A stretch of 46,687 nucleotides of DNA from NCBI GenBank assembly GCA_025465475.1, contig JAODMR010000131.1, positions 1-46,687 on the forward strand, written 5' to 3'. The stretch comes from Micrococcaceae bacterium. GTDB lineage: Bacteria > Actinomycetota > Actinomycetes > Actinomycetales > Micrococcaceae. The stretch's first letter is position 1, and every line of letters starts with the position of its first letter. The notes under the pieces are model-generated. The model was not told the origin of the DNA. It saw only the letters and a list, made by a program, of their open reading frames with translations, and ran no database searches. The position numbers and the translations under genes were made by a program. Positions 1-8,305 of this stretch are shown here, piece after piece.

Positions 1-239
1 ATTTGGCGTTTTTTCATGGCACGCCCGGTCAGTACTGCGCTGGCCGACATTCCCGCGGCCACCAGCAGGGCACCGACAGCGAAGACCGTCCACCCCACCG
101 GGCCCTGCACCACAAAGGCCCAGACCAGCAACGCCAGTCCCACCAGGATGCTGCCCGGCAGCACCGGAATGATCGTGCCCACGGCGCCGACGACGATCAG
201 CAGGCCACACACGACGGTCCATGCCACTTGGGAGTCCAT
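1..239 (-). CDS. DUF456 family membrane protein (3' part beyond window)
   Basis: This is the N-terminal part of a minus-strand gene that runs off the left edge. The first 79 residues start MDSQVAWTVV and contain two hydrophobic stretches, with the motif VGTIIPVLPGSILVG near residues 19-33. A glycine/proline-rich hairpin of this kind (GxxxPxLPG) is typical of DUF456, a family of small integral membrane proteins of unknown function. The ATG lies 19 bp after the stop codon of the upstream MFS gene, so the two are probably co-transcribed. No strong Shine-Dalgarno is visible (GGAAC a few bases upstream). The family call rests on motif recognition only and the C-terminal half cannot be judged. Confidence 0.72.
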   Translation of the reverse strand, partial: MDSQVAWTVVCGLLIVVGAVGTIIPVLPGSILVGLALLVWAFVVQGPVGWTVFAVGALLVAAGMSASAVLTGRAMKKRQ

Positions 240-258
240 GAGTTCCAGTGTGCCGTAT

Positions 259-1536
259 TCAGCGCACGCCCCGGATGCGGACCACGAAGACCGCTCCGAG
301 GAGGCCGATGACGGCGGCCACCACATAGAGCGTGACGTAGCCGCCCAGGAACACTACCAAGGGGAACGCGATCAGCGGTGCCAGCACCTGCGGCAGGGAA
401 TTGGCCACATTAATGACCCCAAGATCCCTGCCGCGGCTCCGTGCGGAGGGAAGGACCTGGGTGAGCAGGGCAAAGTCGACAGCCAGGTAGGCGCCGTAGC
501 CTATGCCCAGGACAAACGCACCTGCCAGGGCACCAGGCCAGGTGGGAAAGGCAGCCAGGATCAGGGCGGCGACGGCAATGATTGCCGAGGACCCGATCAC
601 GAAGGGCTTACGCCGTGCCGCCCGGTCACTCCAGAGCCCGCCCACCACGGCGGTCGCCAGCGTGGTCAGGGCATAGATTCCGGTGAGGATCAGCACGCCC
701 ACGCTCGGATTCGGGAAGCGCACCGCGTCCTGCAGGAAATACAGCAAATACAGGGTCACCAGGTGGTTCCCGACATTGACCAGGAAACGGGTCAGCCAGG
801 CCCACCCGTAGTCCGGGTAGCGACGTGGCGAAATCCAAAAGCCGGCAAGAAACGACAGCCAGGAAAAGGGCTGTCGGTCGCCGGCGGACAGCTGCTGATC
901 CTCCCCGGCCAGCAGGTACAACACGGTGCCAAGCGCCAGGGCCGCCATGCACAGCCAGTACCCCAGCACGAAGTTTCGCCCCGCCACGGCACCTATCGCT
1001 GAGCCGCCCAAAATGCCCAGGACGGTACCCATGGAAATCATCCCGCCGACGTTGCCCCGCTGGCGGACCGGCACCCGATCAGGAACCGCGGCGCTGATGG
1101 CGGCCAGGGTTCCATTGCAGCCCAACTGCACCAGGCACCACAGTGCCGTCATGGCAGCCACTCCTGGAGCCCCGGACAGGGCAAGTAACGCCAGCGCTCC
1201 AAGACCGGTTCCAATGAGCACCCAGGGGACCCGCCGCCCAAGCCGCCAGGTGGTCCGGTCAGACAACGCCCCGAAAAGGGGATTCGCCACCAGTGACACG
1301 ACGGCTCCCCACCCGGTCACCCAGGCCAACACCGCCTCCTTGCCCGCCGGGTCAAAATGCTCGGCCTGCAGTGCCAAAAGCACCTGCAGCGGTGCAAAGA
1401 AGGCGACGTTGACCCCAATATTGACCAGCACGACGGCGGTGATCCAGCGCGGACGGACGGGGACGACGGGGTCGGCGAAGACAGGGACGGCCGGGGTGTG
1501 CCGTACCGGCGGGCGACCGGGTAGGTGATGCGTCAT
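259..1536 (-). CDS. MFS transporter (sugar/GPH-like)
   Basis: A 425-residue integral membrane transporter with about 12 hydrophobic segments. After a proline-rich cytoplasmic start (about 30 residues), the first half carries the MFS loop 2-3 motif FGALSDRTTWRLGRRVPW, and a second copy around WSDRAARRKPF marks the second half. The GALSDRT...GRRVPW form is common in putative sugar transporters of the GPH/SLC45-like type, but the substrate cannot be told from sequence. The ATG at 1536 has AAGGGG about 6 nt upstream. A TAGGCT -10-like hexamer about 45 nt upstream (1587 to 1582, minus strand) could be its promoter. It sits directly upstream of the DUF456 gene. Confidence 0.85.
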   Translation of the reverse strand: MTHHLPGRPPVRHTPAVPVFADPVVPVRPRWITAVVLVNIGVNVAFFAPLQVLLALQAEHFDPAGKEAVLAWVTGWGAVVSLVANPLFGALSDRTTWRLGRRVPWVLIGTGLGALALLALSGAPGVAAMTALWCLVQLGCNGTLAAISAAVPDRVPVRQRGNVGGMISMGTVLGILGGSAIGAVAGRNFVLGYWLCMAALALGTVLYLLAGEDQQLSAGDRQPFSWLSFLAGFWISPRRYPDYGWAWLTRFLVNVGNHLVTLYLLYFLQDAVRFPNPSVGVLILTGIYALTTLATAVVGGLWSDRAARRKPFVIGSSAIIAVAALILAAFPTWPGALAGAFVLGIGYGAYLAVDFALLTQVLPSARSRGRDLGVINVANSLPQVLAPLIAFPLVVFLGGYVTLYVVAAVIGLLGAVFVVRIRGVR

Positions 1537-1850
1537 CGCTGCCCCTTGCCTGCGGCGGGTAGCTTGCCCGTCGTGGCCGTCAGCCTAGTCCTGCACCCGG
1601 GCAGTTCACCAGCGTCTGCCCGCTGTTCGGGCGGGTTTTCTTCCTTCTGAACGGCGTGGAAACCGTGTGTCGCATCGCAGTCTCACGGACCGGCGCGTCG
1701 CTGAATGTTTCCGTGTCACATGCAGTATCAGACGTCTGTCATACTTCTGTTATCAAATTGCCGTCCTCCGGGTGGTAGTCCGTTGGCGCGGCAAGTCTCA
1801 GCTGTGCCTGCTTCGGGTCCCGGAGGTCTCCACGACAAGAAACAGGTCTC
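1537..1850. promoter_or_regulatory. divergent intergenic region between MFS and CAP/SLH genes
   Basis: This 314-bp stretch holds no credible gene. It should carry both divergent promoters. On the minus side TAGGCT (1587 to 1582) is a fair -10 for the MFS gene. On the plus side a perfect 10-bp palindrome CAGACGTCTG (1729-1738) lies next to CATACT (1740-1745), a possible -10 for the CAP/SLH gene, so the palindrome could be an operator. A short GC hairpin followed by TTTTCTT (about 1619-1639) looks terminator-like but its role between divergent genes is unclear. Confidence 0.35.
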
Positions 1851-3221
1851 ATGAACAAGCATGCCCTCCGGGCTTTTGCCCTGCCCGCTGCCCTTGCTGC
1901 GGCGTTCTCCCTGGTCGCGCTTCCCGCGGCCTCCGCCTCCGCTGAAACACCACCCCTGCCGGCCGCCGAATCCACTCTTGATGAAGCCGCCACCGGCCTT
2001 GGCATCGATGACGGCAGCATCCCTGAGGCCACGGAGGATCTCACCTCCGTGTTCCTGCCGGATGACACCTCCGCCCTGGAAGCCACGCCGACTGATACAG
2101 CTGGCCCCGCAGATGTCCCCCCCGCCTTGCCCGAAACGCCGCAACCGGCACCGTGGAAACTGGCACCGGTTGACGCCTCAGCCACCTCGGATGCGCCGTC
2201 GTCGTCGTACAGCGACAGCTACGCTCGCCAGGTGTTCGATCTGATGAACGTCAAGCGCCGCGCAGCAGGCTTGTCGGCCCTACGCTGGAACCAATCGGTG
2301 GCCAACGTGTCCCAGGAGTGGGCCAACCACCTCGGGGACGCCACCCGCAGCTCCAGTTTCGATTGGGGCACCATCCACCGGGCCGACGGCGGGGGAAGTT
2401 CCATCCCCCGCGGGGCCACCTGGTACGGGGAAATCATCGCCTTCAATTTCACTCCGCAGAGCATCGTGGATTGGTGGATGGGTTCCCCCTCCCACAAGGC
2501 GGCCATGCTTGACGGGCGTGAAACCGATGCCGGCGTCGGTTATGTTGTTCCCTCCTCCGGGCCCTACGCCGGTTGGCATCTGGTCGTTTCCAATTTGGCG
2601 GGTTACCCGGGCGCTGCCCCTGCTTCCTCCCCCGCTGCCCCGGTCTCGACCGGCCCGTTCAGTGACCTGCTGCCAGCCCAGCTGTTCTATAAGGAGATGA
2701 TCTGGACCAATACCAAGAAGATCTCCACTGGCTGGCTTGAGGCCAACGGCAAGCGCACGTACCGGGCCCTGCAGGGGACCACCCGGGACGCCATGGCAGC
2801 GTTCCTCTACCGGCTTGCGGGGTCTCCGAAGTACACGCCGCCGGCAAAGTCGCCGTTCGCTGACGTGTCCACCGACCAGCAGTTCTACAAGGAGATGGCC
2901 TGGCTGGCGTCCAAGAAGATTTCCACCGGCTGGGTCGACGGTAGTGGAAAGCGGACCTTCCGCCCCCTGCAGCCTGTCGACCGGCAGACCATGGCCGCCT
3001 TCCTCTACCGCTTCTCCGGTTCGCCGAAGTACACGGCGCCGGTGAAGTCCCCGTTCAGCGATGTTTCGACCAAGCAGGCGTTCTACAAGGAAATGTCCTG
3101 GCTGGCCGCCAAGAAAATTTCCACTGGTTGGACCGAGGCCAACGGGAAGCGCACCTTCCGCCCCTCCGACGACGTTGCCCGTGATGCCATGGCCGCCTTC
3201 ATGTATCGGCTTAAGGCCTGA
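1851..3221 (+). CDS. secreted CAP (SCP/PR1) domain protein with three SLH-like repeats
   Basis: A 456-residue exported protein. Residues 1-31 form a signal peptide (MNKHALR, hydrophobic core, cleavage near ASASA). An acidic, proline-rich spacer follows to about residue 120. Residues 124-252 are a CAP/SCP domain: LMNVKRRAAGLSALRWN at the start, His176, the WYGEIIAFN segment (Glu194) and SPSHKAAML (His215), where the family places its conserved His and Glu. The C terminus has three repeats with an exact 66-residue period (about 269-322, 335-388, 401-454). Each has FxDV/FSD, FYKEM, KKISTGW and a final AAFxYR, an actinobacterial form of the S-layer-homology repeat. It probably acts at the cell wall. 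A terminator hairpin follows the stop. The role of bacterial CAP domains is poorly known. Confidence 0.88.
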   Translation: MNKHALRAFALPAALAAAFSLVALPAASASAETPPLPAAESTLDEAATGLGIDDGSIPEATEDLTSVFLPDDTSALEATPTDTAGPADVPPALPETPQPAPWKLAPVDASATSDAPSSSYSDSYARQVFDLMNVKRRAAGLSALRWNQSVANVSQEWANHLGDATRSSSFDWGTIHRADGGGSSIPRGATWYGEIIAFNFTPQSIVDWWMGSPSHKAAMLDGRETDAGVGYVVPSSGPYAGWHLVVSNLAGYPGAAPASSPAAPVSTGPFSDLLPAQLFYKEMIWTNTKKISTGWLEANGKRTYRALQGTTRDAMAAFLYRLAGSPKYTPPAKSPFADVSTDQQFYKEMAWLASKKISTGWVDGSGKRTFRPLQPVDRQTMAAFLYRFSGSPKYTAPVKSPFSDVSTKQAFYKEMSWLAAKKISTGWTEANGKRTFRPSDDVARDAMAAFMYRLKA

Positions 3222-3252
3222 CGGCCTGCCCTTGAAGCAAGGAGTTTGAGTA

Positions 3253-3278
3253 ACGGCGGACACCCGTGTGTCCGCCGT
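3253..3278 (+). terminator. hairpin terminator after the CAP/SLH gene
   Basis: A perfect 11-bp stem (ACGGCGGACAC at 3253-3263 with GTGTCCGCCGT at 3268-3278) closes a 4-nt CCGT loop 31 bp after the stop codon. There is no strong T tract, which is common for actinobacterial terminators. Confidence 0.7.
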
Positions 3279-3314
3279 ACTGTCTTAAGGACCGGCTGTG
3301 CTGTCCTCTGCGCG

Positions 3315-3320
3315 TATACT
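3315..3320 (+). promoter_or_regulatory. -10 element candidate for the DHA2 exporter
   Basis: TATACT is the best -10 match between the terminator and the exporter gene. Transcription would start near 3327, giving a leader of about 110 nt. No convincing -35 is seen. Confidence 0.35.
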
Positions 3321-3435
3321 TGTTTCACCTAAGCAACTATTGCGCTGCCCGATCCTTCCGCAGCGCGAACTCCCGGCCTAGACGTCGGCCCTGCCGCAAC
3401 AACATTCCTGGCACCAACACCCTTCGGAGCACCAG

Positions 3436-5121
3436 ATGGCCCACGTAAGTACAGCCCCCCGCAATTCCAGGCGCTCCAACCGGATGCCGGAAGCCGGACA
3501 GGCCTTCACCCACCGACAGATCATGACCGTCCTGGTCGGTCTGCTGCTTGGCATGTTCCTGGCCTCACTGGATCAAACCATCGTGTCCAGCTCGATCTAC
3601 ACGATTTCCAACGACCTGGATGGGCTGTCCCTGCAGGCCTGGGCCACCACTGCATACCTGATCACCTCCACGGTGAGCACGCCGCTGTACGGGAAACTGT
3701 CCGACATCTTTGGCCGGCGCCCGCTCTACGTCCTGGCCATCACGATCTTCCTGGCCGGCTCCATTTATGCCGGGTTCGTCAACAGCATGGGAGAACTCGC
3801 GGTCGCCCGCGGAATCCAAGGCCTGGGCGCAGGCGGCCTGATGGCCCTGGGCCTGGCCATCATCGGGGATATCGTGCCGCTGAAGGATCGCGGAAAATAC
3901 CAGGGCTACTTCATGTCGGTCTTTGGTGTCAGCTCCGTCCTGGGCCCCGTCGTCGGCGGGTTCTTCGCCGGTTCTGCCCAATTGCTCGGCATTGACGGTT
4001 GGCGCTGGGTCTTCCTGGTCAACGTTCCAATCGCCCTTGCCGCCCTGGTGGTGGTCTGGATCTTCCTGCACCTGCCGGCCAAGCACGTGCGGCAAAGGAT
4101 CGATTACTTCGGCGCCGCTGCGATTACTCTGGCCCTGGTGCCGCTGCTGATCGTCGCCGAACAGGGCCGCAGCTGGGGCTGGGCCTCCGGCAGCTCGATC
4201 CTCTGCTACGCGCTGGGCGTACTGGGTATCGTCCTGTTCCTCGTTGCCGAACGCCTGGCCGGCGACGCAGCCCTGATCCCGCTGCGCTTCTTCCGGATCC
4301 CTGCCTTCGGCATCTCCGCGCTGCTGAACTTCATCATCGGCATCGGCATGTTCGGTGCCATCGCGATGATCCCTCTGTACCTTCAGCTCGTCAAGGGACT
4401 CACCCCCACACAGGCCGGTCTGATGATGATCACCTTCACAGTGGGCATCCTCATCGGTTCGGTCAGCAGTGGCCAGACCATCTCCCGAACCGGCATCTAC
4501 CGCATTTTTCCCATCCTGGGCACCCTGATCCTGGCGCTGTCGGCAGCCGTCATGGGCCTCACCCTTGGCGTGGACACCTCGCTGCTGGTTCCCGGCGGAA
4601 TCAGCATCGCTTTCGGTCTGGGACTTGGTTTCTGCATGCAGCCCCTTACGTTGTCGATGCAGATGGCCGTCCCCCCGAAGGACATGGGAGTTGGCACGTC
4701 TACCGCCGCGTTCTTCCGCTCGATGGGAGGCACTGTGGGAACGGCCGTGTTCATTTCACTGCTGTTCAGCAGTGCCGCAGACAAGATCGGCACCGCCATG
4801 GCGGCGGCCCAAAATGATCCGGCTTTCACCGCAGCCCTGCGCGATCCGGCCGTCCAAGCCGATCCCGCGAACGCCAAACTCTTCGATTTCCTCAAGAATG
4901 GTGCCGGAAACGATTCCCTGAATGACACCAGTTGGTTGCACGCCGCGAATCCGACCCTGACCTTCCCCATCCGTGAAGGCTTCGCGCAGGCCATCGACTT
5001 GGTGATGATCACCGCGTCCGTGCTGGTGGCCGCCGCCTTCCTGATTACTTTCCTGCTTCCCAAGGCAAAGCTGACAGACTCCTCCCTGGCCCCGGCAGCC
5101 ATGGAAAGCGCCGCTTCCTAG
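3436..5121 (+). CDS. DHA2 family MFS multidrug exporter (EmrB/QacA type, 14 TM)
   Basis: A 561-residue proton-driven exporter with about 14 hydrophobic segments, the size and layout of the DHA2 (EmrB/QacA) group. Visible motifs are LDQTIVSSSIYTI in TM1 (motif D1 of 14-TM exporters), GKLSDIFGRRPLY (motif A, loop 2-3), RGIQGLGAGGLMAL (motif B, TM4) and GPVVGGFFAG (motif C, TM5, the antiporter motif). It should export hydrophobic toxic compounds; the substrate is unknown. The ATG has CGGAG about 8 nt upstream. No TetR or MarR regulator gene adjoins it. A hydrophilic stretch of roughly 60 residues between the last two TM segments is normal for this group. Confidence 0.92.
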   Translation: MAHVSTAPRNSRRSNRMPEAGQAFTHRQIMTVLVGLLLGMFLASLDQTIVSSSIYTISNDLDGLSLQAWATTAYLITSTVSTPLYGKLSDIFGRRPLYVLAITIFLAGSIYAGFVNSMGELAVARGIQGLGAGGLMALGLAIIGDIVPLKDRGKYQGYFMSVFGVSSVLGPVVGGFFAGSAQLLGIDGWRWVFLVNVPIALAALVVVWIFLHLPAKHVRQRIDYFGAAAITLALVPLLIVAEQGRSWGWASGSSILCYALGVLGIVLFLVAERLAGDAALIPLRFFRIPAFGISALLNFIIGIGMFGAIAMIPLYLQLVKGLTPTQAGLMMITFTVGILIGSVSSGQTISRTGIYRIFPILGTLILALSAAVMGLTLGVDTSLLVPGGISIAFGLGLGFCMQPLTLSMQMAVPPKDMGVGTSTAAFFRSMGGTVGTAVFISLLFSSAADKIGTAMAAAQNDPAFTAALRDPAVQADPANAKLFDFLKNGAGNDSLNDTSWLHAANPTLTFPIREGFAQAIDLVMITASVLVAAAFLITFLLPKAKLTDSSLAPAAMESAAS

Positions 5122-5148
5122 GCAGCCCGACGCGCCGACCCGTTTGGC

Positions 5149-5154
5149 TAGGCT
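5149..5154 (+). promoter_or_regulatory. leaderless -10 element (TAGGCT)
   Basis: TAGGCT fits the actinobacterial -10 pattern TAnnnT and lies exactly 6 nt before the ATG at 5161, where no Shine-Dalgarno exists. Transcription would start at or next to the A of the ATG. Confidence 0.5.
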
Positions 5155-5160
5155 GTTCCC

Positions 5161-5574
5161 ATGGCTCACTCGTCCCCCCGGAATTTCGGTCCGCTTGCAC
5201 CAGCCGAGGCACAGGAACTGGCCCGCGTGGTCGGGGCCGGACAGGACGTCACCATCTTCGTGGATGGAACAGTCCACCGGCTGCGGCCGGACGCCGTCGA
5301 CGCGGTGCTGGACCTGCTGCGACGCCTGTCCGCAGGTGACGCCGTCACCCTCAGCAGCATGGAAGAAGTCCTGACCACCTCCCAGGCGGCGGAACTGGCG
5401 GGGATTTCCCATACGTACCTGCGCAATATGACAGACCGGGGAGAAATCCCCGTGCAGTACCGCGGCTCACACCGGCGCATCCTGCGCCGGAACATCCTGG
5501 CCTGGCTGGAGGCGCAGAAGTTGGCTTCCGGCGGCGGATCGACAGAGACAGTGGATCCGGGCTCTCCGGAATGA
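5161..5574 (+). CDS. excisionase-family helix-turn-helix DNA-binding protein
   Basis: A 137-residue protein. Residues 1-65 form an alpha/beta segment (DVTIFVDGTVHRLRPDAVD) of the kind seen at the N terminus of antitoxin-like proteins. Residues 70-118 are a MerR/excisionase winged HTH: LTTSQAAELAGISHTYLRNM (71-90), then GEIPVQYRGSHRRILRR and an aromatic-rich final helix. In actinobacteria such proteins are usually followed by a PIN-domain toxin gene and act as the antitoxin and autorepressor. Here no PIN gene follows: the next 76 bp have no recognisable coding region and then the convergent pucR gene ends. It may be an orphan antitoxin or a stand-alone regulator. It appears to be transcribed without a leader. 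Confidence 0.8.
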   Translation: MAHSSPRNFGPLAPAEAQELARVVGAGQDVTIFVDGTVHRLRPDAVDAVLDLLRRLSAGDAVTLSSMEEVLTTSQAAELAGISHTYLRNMTDRGEIPVQYRGSHRRILRRNILAWLEAQKLASGGGSTETVDPGSPE

Positions 5575-5650
5575 CGCGGGCGTCCGCGATCGCACCCAGC
5601 GCCGTTCTGATCAGGGCGCACCGGACGGCCGGGTTTGTGGGTGCCGGTCG

Positions 5651-6919
5651 TCAGATCCTTGGTCGCCGCAGCCACCGCTGCGCCTTGAGCGCCAGGTGGA
5701 GCTCCAGGCGAACCTGCCCGTGCAGCGGATCGGCCCCGAGCAGGGCCCTTACGCGACCCAGCCGGTTGTAGATGCTGCTGCGGTGCAGGTGCAGCTTGGC
5801 CGCGATTTCCTGGACTGATCCGTCGTTGTCGTAGAGCAATTCCAGGACCGGCAGCAGTTCCAGGTTGCGGTCCGCTTCCTGCAGGGTGCGGAAATGGATG
5901 GAGCCACTCGGGTCCCAGTTTCCGCCTGCCAACAGCTGGTAGGCCCCCACAGACCGGCAATCCACCAGTTCACCCAAGGGCGCGTCGACGGCGGCGGCCT
6001 GCGCCGCGAGCCGGGATTGCCGATAGGCATCGGCGAAGCCCCGGAAGTCGGCAAAGGGCTCACTGATGCCCAGGATGATCCGCTGCCTCTCCCCGCCGGC
6101 GCGTTTGGCCAACTCCAACTGGTAACGGACCAGGATGGCCGCATGGCTCGCCCGGCCCGAGGATGAGCGGAACAGCATTACGGCATGAGTGTCAGTACCC
6201 GCACTGAAAAGCACCGCGTCGACCCCGATGCTTGCCGACAAGGCGGCACTGCGGTGTATCAGGGTGGCCGCCAACGGATCGGCGGGTACACCGCCGGCAG
6301 TGCGCTCCTCCGCTCCGGCCGGGGAGCCTTGGTGTGCCCGACCACGTGGCACCGCCGGGGACGCGGCCTCCAGCAACGTGACCAACTGCCAGGGCCCCAG
6401 CTGCTGTACTTCCTTCCAGTCCGCCACGGCGGCACCGGCGGTCGTGTTGCCCAGGCAGGCCGACAGGAATTCCTGCTCGCGCCGCCGTCGGAATTCCGAC
6501 TCGGCCGTATTGGACTCCAGCAGCAGTGAGGCGAGCAGGTCCAGCTCATTACGTACTGCCGGCAGATGGGCCAGGATATCGGTCGGCGAGTTGTCCTCAT
6601 CGTCCTGTTGGACCCATAGGTAACCCACCCGAAATCCCCGGACCAGCAGGGGGACGCAGACCCGTCCCAGCATTCCCAGGTCGGGGTTCGCCGGGACGAC
6701 CACTGGCCGCACGGCGGAGGCGATGCCGTGTGAGAGCTGCCAGGCACTGACGTCCCCCGGGACCCTTTTGCTGAGCAGGAAGTTCACGCGTACCCGGTCA
6801 GCATGGGACTGGTTGGAGCTGTAGGCCAGCAGCAGGCCGTCCAGATCCTCAAGGGACAGCCCCCGGCCCAGGCTGGCCGCAATCCGTTCCACGAGCCTTT
6901 CGACGTCCACGTTCTCCAT
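5651..6919 (-). CDS. PucR family transcriptional regulator (CdaR-like), divergent from ald
   Basis: A 422-residue regulator. The N-terminal 160 residues look like a sensory domain (LEDLDGLLLAYSSNQSHADR; LVRGFRVGYLWVQQDD). The middle region (about 190-320) contains a GGDEF-like/CdaR-type segment with ILVRYQLELAKRAGG. The C terminus (about 350-400) is the PucR-type HTH: LLYDNDGSVQEIAAKLHLHR followed by SSIYNRLGRVRALLG. PucR proteins generally control catabolism of nitrogen compounds. The gene is divergent from ald with phased repeats in the gap, so the simplest reading is that it regulates ald, probably sensing an amino acid, and also itself. It seems leaderless: TAGGCT lies 6 nt before its ATG and no Shine-Dalgarno is seen. 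Confidence 0.88.
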   Translation of the reverse strand: MENVDVERLVERIAASLGRGLSLEDLDGLLLAYSSNQSHADRVRVNFLLSKRVPGDVSAWQLSHGIASAVRPVVVPANPDLGMLGRVCVPLLVRGFRVGYLWVQQDDEDNSPTDILAHLPAVRNELDLLASLLLESNTAESEFRRRREQEFLSACLGNTTAGAAVADWKEVQQLGPWQLVTLLEAASPAVPRGRAHQGSPAGAEERTAGGVPADPLAATLIHRSAALSASIGVDAVLFSAGTDTHAVMLFRSSSGRASHAAILVRYQLELAKRAGGERQRIILGISEPFADFRGFADAYRQSRLAAQAAAVDAPLGELVDCRSVGAYQLLAGGNWDPSGSIHFRTLQEADRNLELLPVLELLYDNDGSVQEIAAKLHLHRSSIYNRLGRVRALLGADPLHGQVRLELHLALKAQRWLRRPRI

Positions 6920-6925
6920 CGTTTC

Positions 6926-6931
6926 AGCCTA
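6926..6931 (-). promoter_or_regulatory. leaderless -10 element (TAGGCT) of the pucR gene
   Basis: On the minus strand TAGGCT is followed by exactly 6 nt and then the ATG at 6919. A TTGTCG -35-like hexamer (6956 to 6951) sits 19 bp further upstream and falls inside the first operator repeat, so binding there could repress the regulator's own gene. Confidence 0.5.
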
Positions 6932-6950
6932 GGGGGAAACCAACAGCAGG

Positions 6951-7006
6951 CGACAATTGGCGCCCGCAGGGTCGACAATTGTCGTCCGGCAGGCCGACCA
7001 ATTCCG
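6951..7006. promoter_or_regulatory. three phased operator repeats between pucR and ald
   Basis: Three related 12-mers begin at 6951 (CGACAATTGGCG), 6973 (CGACAATTGTCG, a perfect palindrome) and 6995 (CGACCAATTCCG, 8 of 12 matching the palindrome). The spacing is exactly 22 bp each time, two helical turns, so bound dimers would lie on one face of the DNA. The first site overlaps the putative pucR -35; all three lie upstream of the likely ald promoter, a position suited to activation. Assignment to the adjacent PucR protein is inference. Confidence 0.6.
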
Positions 7007-7071
7007 CGCCAACACTGGGTCGACGCCGCACGCGGAGAGGATCCGCATGTTCCGTGCCTCACAACGGGTCC

Positions 7072-7077
7072 TACGCT
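7072..7077 (+). promoter_or_regulatory. -10 element candidate for ald
   Basis: TACGCT matches TAnnnT and lies about 48 nt upstream of the ald ATG. TGTTCC at 7048-7053 is a weak -35 at 18-bp spacing. The operator repeats would centre 50 to 130 bp upstream of the start site. Confidence 0.35.
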
Positions 7078-7124
7078 TGTTCCATACCGGCAATCCGCCG
7101 TCGGCCGCGTCCCTGGAGTCTGAA

Positions 7125-8261
7125 ATGATCATCGGTGTCCCCAAAGAAATCAAAAACAATGAATACCGCGTCGCCATCACCGCGTCGGGTGTGCATGAAC
7201 TGGTGTCGCATGGTCACACGGTCCTGATCGAGGCCGGTGCGGGCGTTGGATCCAGCATTCCCGACACCGAATACGCTGCAGCGGGGGCCGAGCTGTTGGC
7301 CACCGCCGAGGAGGTATGGGCGCGCGCCGACATGGTGATGAAGGTCAAGGAACCCATCGCCTCCGAGTACGGCTACTTCCGCCCGGGCCTGGTGCTCTTC
7401 ACCTACCTGCACCTGGCCGCGGAACCCGAGCTGACCGCGGCCTTGATGCAATCCCGCGTGACTGCCATCGCGTATGAGACGGTGCAGGACGGGCGCTCGC
7501 TTCCCCTGCTGGCGCCCATGTCGGAGGTCGCGGGCAGGCTCTCGGTACAGGTTGGCGCCTACTCCCTGATGGCACCCGCTGGAGGTCCCGGTGTTCTGCT
7601 GGGAGGTGTCCCCGGCGTGCGGGCGGCCAAAGTCGTTGTGCTGGGTGCCGGTGTGGCCGGCACCAACGCCGCCGCCATGGCCCTGGGCGCCGGCGCGGAC
7701 GTGACCATCCTGGACATCAATATCAACCGTTTGCGCGAGCTCGACGCGCTGTACCAGGGCCGGCTCAAGACGGTGGCGTCCAACAAGTTCGAAATTGAAA
7801 GGTCGCTGATGGACGCTGACCTGGTGATCGGCTCCGTGTTGATCCCGGGGGCCAAGGCACCCAAGCTGGTCACCAACGAGATGGTGTCGCGGATGAAGCC
7901 CGGTTCGGTGCTGGTGGACATTGCCGTTGACCAGGGTGGCTGCTTCGAGGACAGCCACCCCACCACGCATGAGAACCCGACGTTCCGCGTGCATAATTCC
8001 CTGTTCTACTGCGTGGCGAACATGCCCGGGGCGGTTCCCAACACGTCCACCTACGCCCTGACGAATGTCACGCTTCGGTATGCCGCGTCCCTGGCTAACC
8101 TCGGCGTACGGGAGGCCCTGATGAGTGACGCCGCCTTGGCTGCGGGATTGAACGTTGCAGGCGGCCACATTACCAATCGGAGCGTGGCCGTGGCGCACGG
8201 CCAGGACATGACGGCGGACTGGACCGGATTGCTTGGTCCCGCGGCTGTTTCCGCTGCATGA
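7125..8261 (+). CDS. ald: alanine dehydrogenase
   Basis: A 378-residue NAD-dependent enzyme that converts L-alanine and water to pyruvate, ammonium and NADH (and the reverse). The start [18 protein letters not shown] is the family N terminus. Substrate-site residues are visible: Lys75 in VMKVKEP, the catalytic His96 in FTYLH, and Asp269 in VDIAVDQGG. The Rossmann motif [10 protein letters not shown] is at 174-183 and the NAD-selecting acidic residue is in LDIN near 197. An in-frame extension upstream to 6957 exists, but it runs through the operator repeats and lacks family similarity; the ATG at 7125 has CTGGAG upstream. It links alanine catabolism to pyruvate and is probably controlled by the divergent PucR protein. 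Confidence 0.96.
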   Translation: MIIGVPKEIKNNEYRVAITASGVHELVSHGHTVLIEAGAGVGSSIPDTEYAAAGAELLATAEEVWARADMVMKVKEPIASEYGYFRPGLVLFTYLHLAAEPELTAALMQSRVTAIAYETVQDGRSLPLLAPMSEVAGRLSVQVGAYSLMAPAGGPGVLLGGVPGVRAAKVVVLGAGVAGTNAAAMALGAGADVTILDININRLRELDALYQGRLKTVASNKFEIERSLMDADLVIGSVLIPGAKAPKLVTNEMVSRMKPGSVLVDIAVDQGGCFEDSHPTTHENPTFRVHNSLFYCVANMPGAVPNTSTYALTNVTLRYAASLANLGVREALMSDAALAAGLNVAGGHITNRSVAVAHGQDMTADWTGLLGPAAVSAA

Positions 8262-8293
8262 AACTTATGGTGTCTGATTAGCAACAGAACGGC

Positions 8294-8299
8294 TATTCT
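8294..8299 (+). promoter_or_regulatory. leaderless -10 element (TATTCT)
   Basis: TATTCT lies exactly 6 nt before the ATG at 8306, which has no Shine-Dalgarno. The downstream aminotransferase may therefore be transcribed independently of ald despite the 44-bp gap. Confidence 0.45.
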
Positions 8300-8305
8300 G
8301 GTCGG

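Noticed and set aside
5571-5771. 66-residue ORF overlapping the HTH gene stop as a possible toxin
   Set aside because: It starts with an ATGA overlap, but the product has no PIN or other toxin motif and mostly overlaps the antisense of pucR.
6957-7124. N-terminal extension of ald from a TTG at 6957
   Set aside because: It would translate the operator repeats and adds 56 residues not found in alanine dehydrogenases.
7071-8198. 375-residue minus-strand ORF
   Set aside because: It is the antisense of ald; the ald product carries the catalytic residues and NAD motif.
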